Positions 1 to 7,475 of a stretch of 26,132 nt of DNA are shown here, in pieces. Source of the stretch: a virus; the IMG/VR virus record IMGVR_UViG_3300027858_000195, positions 1 to 26,132 of that record; one strand, written 5' to 3'. Within the stretch, counting starts at the first letter, position 1. Every line of letters begins with the position of its first letter. The notes beneath the pieces are model-generated. The model ran no database searches. It was not told where the DNA came from and worked only from the letters and a program-made list of their open reading frames with translations. The position numbers and the translations under genes were made by a program.

Positions 1-302
1 CGGGTAACTTTCCGATTCAGTCAAGCGCGGGTTCGATACTAAAAAAAGCGATAGTCGACTTGAAAGATATAATTCCGAAACTAGACGTTTTTATCCTTAG
101 TCAAACCCATGACGAATTATTGATGGATTGCCCACGGAGTATTAAACGTGAGGACTTATACGAGATACGCGATGTAATGAAAAACGCGGTTAAGTTGAAA
201 TGTCCGCTTAATTGCGATTTCGAAATATATCCCGAACGTTGGCAAGAGAAGGTAACGGAAGACGAATGGTTCGCCAATAAAGAAACGGAGGAAACCGCAT
301 GA
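1..302 (+). CDS. DNA polymerase family A, C-terminal part (5' end outside window)
   Basis: Template-directed DNA synthesis for phage replication. The reading frame is open from base 3 with no stop, so this is the end of a longer gene; a TTG at 60 lies inside the domain and is not a credible start. The visible 100 residues begin NFPIQSSAG, matching the family A palm/fingers segment (NxPIQGxxADI) downstream of the O-helix. The metal-binding motif C follows as QTHDELLMDCP (family consensus VHDE), whose Asp and Glu are catalytic. After it comes the usual last helix and a strand ending CDFEIYPERW. The exonuclease and O-helix parts lie upstream of the window. The TGA stop overlaps the ATG of the thioredoxin gene (ATGA), suggesting translational coupling. 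The family call is safe; whether a proofreading domain exists cannot be seen. Confidence 0.9.
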   Translation, partial: GNFPIQSSAGSILKKAIVDLKDIIPKLDVFILSQTHDELLMDCPRSIKREDLYEIRDVMKNAVKLKCPLNCDFEIYPERWQEKVTEDEWFANKETEETA

Positions 303-601
303 CCAACGAAAGCACGAAACCAACCGCCATCATCATCCGCAAGCTATCTCGGCAAAATTGCCGTCCATGCACGGTGTTGACATACGCTATCAACGAAATC
401 ACCGACCAACTCGCGTCACTAAACGCTCACGTATCGGAACACGACGTAGATGTCGAATTCGGATTAATACGGAAATACGGATTGACGAGTGTTCCCGTCA
501 TGATTTTCGAGCGTAACGGCGCGGAGATTACGCGACTTAACGGATTAGTCAGTACGGCGGAAATATTAGACGCGGTTGAATATGCGAAGGAGGCGAGGTA
601 A
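299..601 (+). CDS. Thioredoxin-like protein (CRPC active site)
   Basis: Small thiol-disulfide oxidoreductase of 100 residues, a normal thioredoxin/glutaredoxin length. The redox pair is Cys21 and Cys24 in NCRPC, after the first beta strand and at the start of a helix. The cis-proline that packs against the active site is Pro66 in TSVPVMIF. The end, NGLVSTAEILDAV, matches the last helix of the fold. It lies between the polymerase and, about 2.5 kb on, a class II ribonucleotide reductase that needs an external dithiol reductant, so recycling that enzyme is its likely job (inference). RBS GGAGG lies just upstream of the ATG, which overlaps the polymerase stop. The CRPC dipeptide differs from the CGPC of housekeeping thioredoxins. 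It could also be called glutaredoxin/NrdH-like. Confidence 0.85.
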   Translation: MTNESTKPTAIIIRKLSRQNCRPCTVLTYAINEITDQLASLNAHVSEHDVDVEFGLIRKYGLTSVPVMIFERNGAEITRLNGLVSTAEILDAVEYAKEAR

Positions 602-742
602 ATGTCACGGTTCACCGTATATTTTAACGTAAATAATTGGAACATCGGAATGTACGTAATAAAGAACGGAGATGAAACGTGGTTGGAATTCTCGTTGTTA
701 CCGTTAACTTTAGCGGTCAGCATCCGAGGGAATACGCGATGA
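602..742 (+). CDS. Small hypothetical protein, 46 aa
   Basis: Not recognised. ATG at 602 follows AAGGAGG (587-593) with an 8-base spacer, an excellent RBS, and the gene begins one base after the thioredoxin stop. The protein is rich in beta-favouring and aromatic residues (FTVYFNVNNWNIGMYV) and ends in a hydrophobic stretch. Its TGA overlaps the ATG of the next gene (ATGA). Support is the RBS and the tight packing, not homology. Confidence 0.6.
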   Translation: MSRFTVYFNVNNWNIGMYVIKNGDETWLEFSLLPLTLAVSIRGNTR

Positions 743-945
743 TCCACGCTATCATACTAGCATTTCCCGTAGCTGCTATCGTTTGGGCGGTCGCCATTTA
801 CGTAGGCTATCCGCTCGGATACGTCGAAACGGTCGTATACGTAATAGTAGCGAAAGCCATTGCGATGTACTTAAAGAACGATACACGCGTTGAGTTGAAC
901 GTGGTGAATACGAAGGAGGAAACGGAAGAATGGAACCGCCATTAA
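739..945 (+). CDS. Small membrane protein, two predicted TM segments (68 aa)
   Basis: Not recognised by family. A GTG at 679 would give a longer product, but the ATG at 739 has GAGGG at 726-730 in front of it and overlaps the preceding stop, so 739 is preferred. Residues about 2-21 are strongly hydrophobic (IHAIILAFPVAAIVWAVAIY), and a second hydrophobic stretch covers about 27-43. A charged, Glu-rich tail of about 25 residues would face the cytoplasm or outside. With the next gene it forms a pair of tiny membrane proteins inside the replication operon. A role in superinfection exclusion or host-membrane remodelling is possible but unsupported. Confidence 0.65.
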   Translation: MIHAIILAFPVAAIVWAVAIYVGYPLGYVETVVYVIVAKAIAMYLKNDTRVELNVVNTKEETEEWNRH

Positions 946-1088
946 CTTATGCATTGCTATATACTACGGCTTCCTTTATTTTGCATTTCCTATTAATTCT
1001 CGATACGGTTTCGTTTATCCTCAATAGAAAAATAGAATACGGTATCGGCGCGGTATTATGGACTATTATGATTTACGTATTTATATAA
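930..1088 (+). CDS. Small membrane protein, 52 aa
   Basis: Function unknown. ATG at 930 is preceded by AAGGAGGA (913-920) at a good distance and lies within the 3' end of the previous gene, read in another frame. Two hydrophobic stretches (about residues 5-30 and 38-52) separated by a short basic turn, NRKIEYG, suggest a two-helix membrane protein ending almost at the second helix. Called from RBS, overlap and hydrophobicity. Confidence 0.6.
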   Translation: MEPPLTYALLYTTASFILHFLLILDTVSFILNRKIEYGIGAVLWTIMIYVFI

Positions 1089-1116
1089 ATTACTAACGAA
1101 AGGAGGATGACGGATT

Positions 1117-1275
1117 ATGAAAGTCAGCGAATTAATAGCGGAGTTAAAGGGGTATGACGAGGATTCCGTAGTAATGGTTACGGTTGACGGCTCGGATTAC
1201 AACAACGTCAGCAAAACGGAATTAAACGAAGTAACTCACGGATTTAAAATCGTTTCAATTAACGGTCATTACTAA
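1117..1275 (+). CDS. Small hypothetical protein, 52 aa
   Basis: ATG at 1117 follows AAGGAGG at 1100-1106. The start, MKVSELIAELKGYDEDSVV, followed by a short strand with DGSDYN, resembles the many small phage proteins of the type MKVSELIxxLxxLPxDAxVxV, whose function is unknown. It is acidic, soluble and without cysteines. It ends 14 bases before the TTG of the nuclease gene, in the same operon. Confidence 0.65.
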   Translation: MKVSELIAELKGYDEDSVVMVTVDGSDYNNVSKTELNEVTHGFKIVSINGHY

Positions 1276-1289
1276 AGGAGGACGAATAA

Positions 1290-2348
1290 TTGACGGAAAC
1301 CATAAACGCATTATACGGAACTAACACGAACGCAGACGGAATCGACATCGAAGCAATCGCGCAAGAGTTCACGGATTACCTTAACGAGTTTCATTCGTAT
1401 CAGCAACCGTATGACGATGAAATGGACGCTAAACTTTACGAACAATTCGCGGGCATCTTACGTAAGCAGGCGAAATGGGGTTACTTCGATTGGTCGAAAA
1501 AGCGACCGTACTTCGGACCATCGTCAGCAGGCCGTAGCGACCGTGAATTGTACGAAAAGGTACGCAAGTCGCCTCGTGATAATACGAAGCCACAACCGCA
1601 GCAACGTAGGTGGACGGCATTAGGCGAACAAATCGGCGGTCTAGTACAACGCGAAATCATGTTAGCCGAACGCCACTATCCGAAGTTTACAGGCAAACCG
1701 AGTCGATTCCGATTCAAACGTAATTCAGAAGGCGCACCACTTTACGAACACTTTACGAAGAAGATGCACGAAGTTAATTACGACGGTGAGGAATTCGCTA
1801 TCTTCGGATTAGGCGACGGCATACTCGAATATCTGACGGACGATGGCGAGTGGCTACCGATTGGACTCGAAGTTAAATCGCGACAAACATCGTATGCTGA
1901 AACGAGTAAAGCGCGTATGCAAGAAGTTAAATCGGATCATCGCTTGCAGACGGTCTGTTACGGAGAAATGTACGGACTCAATTACTTCCTTACGATATAC
2001 CTAAATTCGTCGAAGAAGGCGTGGAATATGACGGACGAGGAACGTGTTAAATCGCCAGACTTCCGCGTGTTCGGATACGAGATTACGGAAGACGAGAAGA
2101 ACGAAGTTAAAGCGAAGTTTGCGAGAGTTACACGAATGGCTCGCGAAGGTAAAGCGCCGAAAGTCGAATTAGAATCGTGGCTATTCAACGATTACAAGAC
2201 GCATATTGCGAAGTCACTAACCGACGAAGAATACGAAGAATTACGTCAGCAAGCGTTGTTAATGCAGAATTCGGGATTACCCGACTGGAAGAAACGTCAG
2301 TATGCGCAGGCAGTCGACTTCATAACGCAAACTAGGGAATCGGTATGA
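1290..2348 (+). CDS. PD-(D/E)XK (RecB/Cas4-like) nuclease
   Basis: Probable DNA exonuclease or nuclease acting in phage recombination and replication. The 352-residue protein starts at TTG 1290 after AAAGGAGG with good spacing; no ATG fits. The nuclease core shows Asp176 in GLGDGILEY, then Glu194-x-Lys196 in GLEVKSR, giving the D...ExK metal site. It is followed by the DHRLQTVCYGEMYGL segment, which fits the QxxxY motif of RecB/Cas4-type nucleases. No cysteine cluster for an iron-sulfur site is present, unlike Cas4 or AddB. The N-terminal 110 residues are charged and unassigned. The TGA overlaps the ATG of the RuvC-like gene, so the two are probably co-translated and may act on the same recombination intermediates. 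Confidence 0.8.
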   Translation: MTETINALYGTNTNADGIDIEAIAQEFTDYLNEFHSYQQPYDDEMDAKLYEQFAGILRKQAKWGYFDWSKKRPYFGPSSAGRSDRELYEKVRKSPRDNTKPQPQQRRWTALGEQIGGLVQREIMLAERHYPKFTGKPSRFRFKRNSEGAPLYEHFTKKMHEVNYDGEEFAIFGLGDGILEYLTDDGEWLPIGLEVKSRQTSYAETSKARMQEVKSDHRLQTVCYGEMYGLNYFLTIYLNSSKKAWNMTDEERVKSPDFRVFGYEITEDEKNEVKAKFARVTRMAREGKAPKVELESWLFNDYKTHIAKSLTDEEYEELRQQALLMQNSGLPDWKKRQYAQAVDFITQTRESV

Positions 2349-2854
2349 GGATACTCGCGATTGACATATCGGCGTCACCTGGCTTCGCCGTAATCGACGT
2401 TAAAACGTTAAAGGCGGGTAAGAAAATCGTACTCGTACACGTTGATAGCGTTAAGACGTCGACTGAAACAACGGACTCACAACGTTACGCCTACATCGAA
2501 GCGAAGACGGTGCAAGTCGTTCATGAATACGGACCATTCGACGCAGTATGCCGTGAACACTTTACGAAGGGGCGCAGTAAGCGAGCGACGCAACTCGTAT
2601 TCGGATCGTGGGCAGCGGTCGATTCCGCATTAGGGCGCTACGGCTACGCAATACCGACAGATAACGAATTTACGCCTAGTACCGTTAAGAAAGCCGCGAC
2701 GGGAAAAGGTAGCGCAGATAAGACGGAAGTTGAGGCAGGCGTAAGGAAACGACTATCACTGGCGGACGACTTCGTATTCAAAACGGACGACGAAAGTGAC
2801 GCGGTTGCTACGGGATTAGCGTACTTAATTAACGAAGGGGTGATTACGGTATGA
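2345..2854 (+). CDS. RuvC-like Holliday junction resolvase
   Basis: Endonuclease of the RNase H fold that would cut four-way junctions or branched DNA before packaging. The 169-residue length matches RuvC-type phage resolvases. Visible acidic site: Asp7 in LAIDISAS on strand 1, Glu71 in CREHF on strand 4, and Asp149/Asp152 in DDESDAVATGLAY in the C-terminal helix. The segment PSTVKKAATGKGSADKTEV matches the conserved Lys-rich region before the last helix in this family. ATG overlaps the stop of the upstream nuclease, and the TGA overlaps the ATG of the next small gene. Family confident; the exact substrate is inference. Confidence 0.85.
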   Translation: MRILAIDISASPGFAVIDVKTLKAGKKIVLVHVDSVKTSTETTDSQRYAYIEAKTVQVVHEYGPFDAVCREHFTKGRSKRATQLVFGSWAAVDSALGRYGYAIPTDNEFTPSTVKKAATGKGSADKTEVEAGVRKRLSLADDFVFKTDDESDAVATGLAYLINEGVITV

Positions 2855-3033
2855 GCAGCGCATACGACTACGATAAATTCCTCGTAGCATTATACGATAG
2901 GCGCACGGAAATTACTCTCGACATCAAACGGAATGAACGTAGGAACTCGGAATTGCAACGCGAACTCGCAGAAACGCAGACAGCGATTGATAACGTTGAG
3001 CGCGAGCATTTACGGAATAACGATAAATATTAG
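2851..3033 (+). CDS. Small coiled-coil protein, 60 aa
   Basis: Not recognised. ATG overlaps the resolvase stop, with GGGGTGAT upstream as RBS. Residues about 18-55 form a highly charged heptad-like helix (rich in Glu, Arg, Gln, Asn with Leu/Ile spaced at 3-4), so a short coiled coil is expected. Such proteins are often small DNA-binding or assembly partners, but nothing here shows which. Confidence 0.6.
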   Translation: MSSAYDYDKFLVALYDRRTEITLDIKRNERRNSELQRELAETQTAIDNVEREHLRNNDKY

Positions 3034-3055
3034 ACAGCGGAAGGGAAGCGATTAT

Positions 3056-5305
3056 TTGACGATTGAACACCGATTATTAACAGACGGATTTATTAACGAT
3101 TATCCCGAGTTTCCATCGCACATGACAGCGTTAGGACAATTCGTATATTACCGAACATATTCACGATTCTTACCCGAACATGGACGTAGGGAAACGTGGA
3201 AAGAAACGTGCCGACGTGCTACGGAGTACAACGTTGGTCTTGGCGTTAAGCATATGCAGAAAATCGGATATACCGTTGATTACGCTAAATTCCGTAAGGA
3301 AGCCGAGGACTTCTTCGATAACATGTTCAACCTACGTCAGTTCCTTTCGGGAAGAACACTTTGGGTTGGTGGTGCTGACGGAGGCGTAGCGGATAAATAC
3401 CCACTCGCTAACTTTAACTGCTCATTCGTTAACATCCGATCATGGAACGACTTAGGCGATTTATTCTACTTATTACTCGTAGGAACTGGCGTAGGCTTCA
3501 AAGCTACGAAAGAGTTCGCGCGTAACTTACCGCCAATACGCGACAACATCGAAGTTATCCACGAACCATTCGTTCAACGTTATCCACTCGTAAAAGTAGC
3601 GGAAACATCGTTATTCGTAATCGAAGGCGGTAAGAAAGCGGTCATTCACGTAGGCGATTCGAAGGAAGGCTGGGTCGAGGCTTTACGCATATTCCTACGT
3701 TTGCACAACGAAAGAGAATACGAAGGTATCGAACGAATCGGTATTTTCTACGATTACATCCGACCGAACGGCGCTCGACTTTCAACATTCGGAGGAACAG
3801 CGTCGGGATTCGAACCATTACGCGATATGTTCAACGGTATCAGCCGAGTATTCCAAAACGAAATCGACCCGTCGTTAGCACCGTTAGATGACGCAGGTAA
3901 CGGATACAAGCGAGTGCGCCCTGTCCATATCCTTGATATCGGTAATCTAATCGGAAATAACGTAGTGGTCGGAGGTGTTCGACGCACAGCGGAAATCTTC
4001 CTATTAGACGCAGATGATTACGAGTCGATGTTCGCTAAGTACGGAATTAACGGTATTTGGAACGATGAACAACACGAAAAGGTTATCGCCGCACTACGTA
4101 AGATTGGCGAAACACACACGGCTGACTTCTTAGCGTCGTTAAAGACGTTTGACAGCGAGGCACGTCCGTTACATCACCGCAGAATGTCGAACAACTCGGT
4201 GGCATTCGAAAAGAAACCATCACGCGACGTACTTTCGCTAATATTCGAAATCATGCAAGCGGAAGGTGAGCCGGGGCTAATTAACCTCGAAGAAGCACGT
4301 AGACGACGCCCTAACGCAGAAGGCTTAAATCCATGCGCGGAAATATTGCTCGATAGTTACGGCGTATGTAACTTAACTACCGTCAACTTAGCGCAATTCG
4401 TAAAGGAATTAAACGGAGAAAACTACATCGATGTTAACGGACTAATCGAGGCACAACGTAAATCAGCGCGTGCGGGATTACGTATGACACTCGCGGAATT
4501 AGAGATACCGCATTGGAACGCAGTACAACAGCGTGACCGATTACTCGGAACATCGTTGACAGGCGTTAAAGACGCGTTCGCATTAATCGATTATACAGAC
4601 GAAGAAGAAGCGCAATTACTGAAAATCCTCGGTGACGCTGCTCGAGAAGAAGCCGATTTATATGCGAAGGAAATGCGTGTGTCGTCGCCATTACTTGTAA
4701 CTACGGTTAAACCCGAGGGAACGATATCGCAGGTGGCAGGCGGAGTATCAAGCGGACTTCACTATTCGCACTCACCGTACTATATCCGTCGTATTCGAAT
4801 AAACGCAACTGATCCGTTAGCAAAAGCGGTTATGTCGATTGGATGGAAAGTTCAAGCGGAAGTGGGGACTCCAGGTAATACGGAATGGGAACGCCTTGCA
4901 AACGCACGCACCTTAGTCATCGAATTCCCTGTCGCAAGTGGCGCAAGTAAAACGAAGGATGACGTATATGTCGGCGAACAATTCGATACGTACTTCCGAT
5001 TCCAAGCGGAATACACCGAACACAACTCGTCCAATACGATTCACGTTAGACCCGACGAATGGAAAACGGTAGAAGAAATCGTTTATCACGGATGGGATGA
5101 ATACGTAGGCGTGTCGTTCTTAGCTTACGACGGTGGTACGTATAAGTTAGCACCGTACGAGGCGATTACGCAAGAGGAATTCGAAAGAATGAGCGAAGGT
5201 CTAGCGAAGTTTGACCCGTCATTACTCGAGAAATTCGAAACTACTGGAGAATACGATTTAGACGGACTTGACGGCTGCGAAGGCGGTATTTGTCCTATCC
5301 GATAA
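3056..5305 (+). CDS. nrdJ: Adenosylcobalamin-dependent (class II, monomeric) ribonucleotide reductase
   Basis: Reduces ribonucleoside triphosphates to deoxyribonucleotides using a thiyl radical made from coenzyme B12. Start TTG 3056 gives 749 residues, near the 739 of the Lactobacillus leichmannii enzyme; a longer frame from 2933 would overlap the previous gene and lacks an RBS, while GGAAGGGAAG precedes 3056. Key residues are all present: Cys122 in NFNCSF (substrate-reducing pair), Cys427-Ala-Glu429 in NPCAEI (thiyl radical Cys and catalytic Glu), Cys438 in VCNLTTVNL (second of the pair, 11 residues after the radical Cys as in the reference), and the C-terminal shuttle Cys741/Cys746 in CEGGICPIR, three residues from the end. 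It works aerobically or anaerobically without a second subunit. The upstream thioredoxin is the likely reductant. Confidence 0.93.
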   Translation: MTIEHRLLTDGFINDYPEFPSHMTALGQFVYYRTYSRFLPEHGRRETWKETCRRATEYNVGLGVKHMQKIGYTVDYAKFRKEAEDFFDNMFNLRQFLSGRTLWVGGADGGVADKYPLANFNCSFVNIRSWNDLGDLFYLLLVGTGVGFKATKEFARNLPPIRDNIEVIHEPFVQRYPLVKVAETSLFVIEGGKKAVIHVGDSKEGWVEALRIFLRLHNEREYEGIERIGIFYDYIRPNGARLSTFGGTASGFEPLRDMFNGISRVFQNEIDPSLAPLDDAGNGYKRVRPVHILDIGNLIGNNVVVGGVRRTAEIFLLDADDYESMFAKYGINGIWNDEQHEKVIAALRKIGETHTADFLASLKTFDSEARPLHHRRMSNNSVAFEKKPSRDVLSLIFEIMQAEGEPGLINLEEARRRRPNAEGLNPCAEILLDSYGVCNLTTVNLAQFVKELNGENYIDVNGLIEAQRKSARAGLRMTLAELEIPHWNAVQQRDRLLGTSLTGVKDAFALIDYTDEEEAQLLKILGDAAREEADLYAKEMRVSSPLLVTTVKPEGTISQVAGGVSSGLHYSHSPYYIRRIRINATDPLAKAVMSIGWKVQAEVGTPGNTEWERLANARTLVIEFPVASGASKTKDDVYVGEQFDTYFRFQAEYTEHNSSNTIHVRPDEWKTVEEIVYHGWDEYVGVSFLAYDGGTYKLAPYEAITQEEFERMSEGLAKFDPSLLEKFETTGEYDLDGLDGCEGGICPIR

Positions 5306-5312
5306 CAGAAAC

Positions 5313-5317
5313 GGAGG
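5313..5317 (+). promoter_or_regulatory. Ribosome binding site pointing to an ATA start
   Basis: GGAGG lies 8 bases after the RNR stop and 8 bases before ATA 5326. It decides the start of the HNH gene: an in-frame TTG at 5290 lies upstream of this site, inside the RNR gene. Confidence 0.7.
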
Positions 5318-5325
5318 TTACTGTC

Positions 5326-5931
5326 ATAGAAAAAGAATGCCTTGATTGTAAGCTAGTTTTACCTATATCGGATTATCAAATAGGAAGCGGTAAGTTAGGG
5401 TACAAACCGCAATGTAAAAAGTGTACGAAAGCGAGAGAAATAGCTAGACAAGAGGATGACCCGTTACACGCCAAATTAACTATAATGGCAGACGGAATCC
5501 TAAGCCGCACAAAATACGTTCATTGTACACCTTTTAACAAGTCATATAAAGAACGTGGGATTAAGTGTTTGATAGGAGAAAACAAAGCAGAAGTACGCTC
5601 CATGCTCAATAAACATTTTAGGCATGATGTCATACGCCTTTTAAGGAGAGATGAAAACCCTTCTGTAGATAGAATTGACCCATACAGGCATTACGAATTA
5701 GGTAATATTCAAATAATACCTCTACGTGAGAACAGAAGGCGCGCCGACATGAGTTATAGATTTAAGCCTGTAAAAGTCACTGACGTCGATGGAAATATAA
5801 CAATGTACGAAAGTATAAAAGGCGCAACTAAAGCTTTAGGGTATCCCTACGCAAGTGTTGTCAGATGGGGTTATTCCAATAAACCAAATAAACAAGGCTA
5901 TTTAATCGAAATATTAGGGGGCGGTCGATAG
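5326..5931 (+). CDS. HNH homing endonuclease with N-terminal zinc ribbon and NUMOD-like tail
   Basis: Free-standing endonuclease, 201 residues from the proposed ATA start. That start gives MEKECLDCKLV, how such proteins normally begin; the alternative TTG 5290 adds 12 residues. The order is: zinc ribbon (Cys5, Cys8, Cys30, Cys33); helical region; HNH-type core PSVDRIDPYRHYELGNIQIIPLREN at about 112-136, with Arg-Ile-Asp, His122 and Asn127; then a C-terminal segment with VTDVDGNITMYESIKGATKALG that resembles the NUMOD1 DNA-binding module. Codon use (many AAA, TGT, ATA, AGA) is unlike the CG-rich codons of the neighbours, indicating recent entry. It sits directly behind the conserved RNR gene, a frequent homing target. 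The TAG stop overlaps the next GTG. Confidence 0.8.
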   Translation: MEKECLDCKLVLPISDYQIGSGKLGYKPQCKKCTKAREIARQEDDPLHAKLTIMADGILSRTKYVHCTPFNKSYKERGIKCLIGENKAEVRSMLNKHFRHDVIRLLRRDENPSVDRIDPYRHYELGNIQIIPLRENRRRADMSYRFKPVKVTDVDGNITMYESIKGATKALGYPYASVVRWGYSNKPNKQGYLIEILGGGR

Positions 5932-6089
5932 TGGCTAGCATCGAACATCTCGACGATATCACACACGCAAGGCTAACGGGCTATCCACGGGCGGAATTCA
6001 CACCGCCTCGGGCTGCGCCTTGGAAAGCGAAGGAAGTTCCGCATGAGCAGGCGTTTCCATACCGATACGACGAAAGGGAGGACGATTGA
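5931..6089 (+). CDS. Small hypothetical protein, 52 aa
   Basis: Not recognised. GTG 5931 overlaps the HNH stop and is preceded by AGGGGG at a suitable distance; the TGA is followed immediately by the ATG of the PhoH-like gene at 6090. The protein is proline- and charge-rich (TPPRAAPWKAKEVP), with no membrane segment. A short linker peptide between RNR/HNH and PhoH in the operon. Confidence 0.6.
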   Translation: MASIEHLDDITHARLTGYPRAEFTPPRAAPWKAKEVPHEQAFPYRYDEREDD

Positions 6090-6797
6090 ATGGGCGGTAA
6101 ATACGAGGATATCCGTTGGAAATGGTTAGAAGAACGCGGTTTCAAGGTACTCGGCGATAAGCACCAATACGCGTATATGCAGTCGCTATGGACTGCGCCC
6201 GACATCGTTCAAGGTGTATTCTGCGAAAGTCCTGCGGGAACCGGTAAGACAATGCTCGCCGTACTTGCGGGTGCCTATGCCGTCGACAAAGGCGAATACG
6301 ACCGTATCATTTACATTCGTAACACGGAAGTCGTCGGTAAGCCTATCGGATATTTGCCCGGCGATGGGACGGATAAAACGCAACCTCATATGGCACCGTT
6401 CGTTAAAGCGCTCGACTACGTTAGACCCGGTACATTCGAAGTGTGGTCGGAAGCCGAGAAAGCCTTCGCGATTACACCGACATTTGAACGCGGTGTCACA
6501 TACGATAAGGCGTTCATTATATTGGACGAAGCCCAATCGATGTCACTTACGGAATTGCAGACGATATACACTCGCGTAACTAATACGTGCAAAGTCGTTA
6601 CGACGGGATCATTGCTACAAATCGATGATGACCGTTTGAAACGCTACAGCGGACTAACGCCATTCGAAGTATTCATGCGCCATTACGAAGGAGAGCGCGC
6701 TACCTTCCATAAACTCGTAACAAACTACCGCGGAGAATGGTCGAATCACGGCGACCGCGTACGTCATACGATTGAGGCGGTTGAAGCTAATGCGTAA
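6090..6797 (+). CDS. PhoH-like P-loop ATPase
   Basis: ATPase of the PhoH family (235 residues), common in phage replication clusters; the family is related to the ATPase half of superfamily 1 helicases and its exact role in phages is unsettled. Walker A is SPAGTGKT at residues 47-54. Walker B is FIILDEAQS at about 142-150, with the DEAQ typical of PhoH. The sensor-like TTGSLLQID is at about 171-179, where cellular PhoH has TGDxxQxD. ATG 6090 directly follows the preceding stop, with AAAGGGAGG upstream. No N-terminal PIN domain is present, so it is the short form. Confidence 0.88.
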   Translation: MGGKYEDIRWKWLEERGFKVLGDKHQYAYMQSLWTAPDIVQGVFCESPAGTGKTMLAVLAGAYAVDKGEYDRIIYIRNTEVVGKPIGYLPGDGTDKTQPHMAPFVKALDYVRPGTFEVWSEAEKAFAITPTFERGVTYDKAFIILDEAQSMSLTELQTIYTRVTNTCKVVTTGSLLQIDDDRLKRYSGLTPFEVFMRHYEGERATFHKLVTNYRGEWSNHGDRVRHTIEAVEANA

Positions 6798-7023
6798 GTA
6801 CACCGTAGGCATCAACGTTAACCACATCGACGAACTCGACGGAATGGGTACGAAAGTCAACGCCTTCCTCGCGACGATTGGCGATGGCGACCTCGATTTG
6901 CAACTGATGGTCAATCCGCATGGCGAGCAGTTTACGGAAACGAATGTAATCGGATTTAATTACGAACCGCCAAAGGAATATGACGTTGAGGATTACGAAG
7001 AATGCGAGGAGGACGACGAATGA
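6790..7023 (+). CDS. Hypothetical protein, 77 aa, acidic tail
   Basis: No family recognised. ATG 6790 is chosen over an in-frame start at 6772 because GAGGCGG (about 6775-6781) then serves as RBS; the gene overlaps the PhoH stop by 8 bases. The N-terminal half, KYTVGINVNHIDELDG, reads as a compact alpha/beta protein. The last 20 residues are almost all Asp/Glu (YDVEDYEECEEDDE), like acidic tails that mimic DNA or bind basic partners. The stop TGA overlaps the ATG of the dUTPase gene. Confidence 0.6.
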   Translation: MRKYTVGINVNHIDELDGMGTKVNAFLATIGDGDLDLQLMVNPHGEQFTETNVIGFNYEPPKEYDVEDYEECEEDDE

Positions 7024-7475
7024 ACAACGTAAATGAACGCGACATCGAATTGAAACGCTTCTTTAAGGAAATGCCGGAGGTGATTCCGTCTAAAAAGGCG
7101 GATAAGCTATCGGAAATATTCGATATGCAACGTACTCTAGACGACAGGATCGTAGCAGAACGCGGTATCGAAAAGAGTATGAGCGAATGGGTAATCGGAT
7201 TGACAATCGCTATTGAATCGGAAATAGACGAAATCAGACGCGAGGTCGATTGGAAATGGTGGAAGAATACGCAAGGTATCGATGAAGCACGTCTAACACG
7301 CTTGCAAGGCGAGGTCATCGATTTATGGCATTTCCTACCGAGTTTATCGCTTAAAGTCGGGCTAACGGCTGACGACGTTCACCGATTGTATATGGAGAAG
7401 AACGCGGAGAATCACGCTAGGCAAAACGGCGATAGCGATAAGGAAGGCTACGCAATTACGAAGGAGGACGAATAA
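7020..7475 (+). CDS. Dimeric all-alpha dUTPase (MazG/dUTPase-2 type)
   Basis: Hydrolyses dUTP to dUMP and pyrophosphate, keeping uracil out of phage DNA and feeding ThyX. Start ATG 7020 (151 residues) has GAGGAGG at 7006-7012; an upstream in-frame start at 7002 would precede this RBS. Family marks: FDMQRTLDDRIVAERG (residues 34-49), the metal-binding Glu68-x-x-Glu71 in IESEIDEIRRE, VDWKWWKN after it, then Glu98-x-x-Asp101 in QGEVIDLWHFLPSLSL, and YMEKNAENHARQ near the end with GY following. This order matches the dimeric dUTPase/dUDPase family rather than the trimeric beta type. Directly followed by thyX, a pathway neighbour. A general MazG-like NTP pyrophosphatase is the alternative. Confidence 0.82.
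   Translation: MNNVNERDIELKRFFKEMPEVIPSKKADKLSEIFDMQRTLDDRIVAERGIEKSMSEWVIGLTIAIESEIDEIRREVDWKWWKNTQGIDEARLTRLQGEVIDLWHFLPSLSLKVGLTADDVHRLYMEKNAENHARQNGDSDKEGYAITKEDE

Noticed and set aside
2933-3055. Longer N-terminus for the ribonucleotide reductase
   Set aside because: It would overlap the coiled-coil gene, has no RBS, and adds 41 residues beyond the family's usual start; TTG 3056 has GGAAGGGAAG before it.
6186-6536. 116-residue minus-strand ORF inside the PhoH-like gene
   Set aside because: Antisense shadow of the P-loop gene, no RBS.
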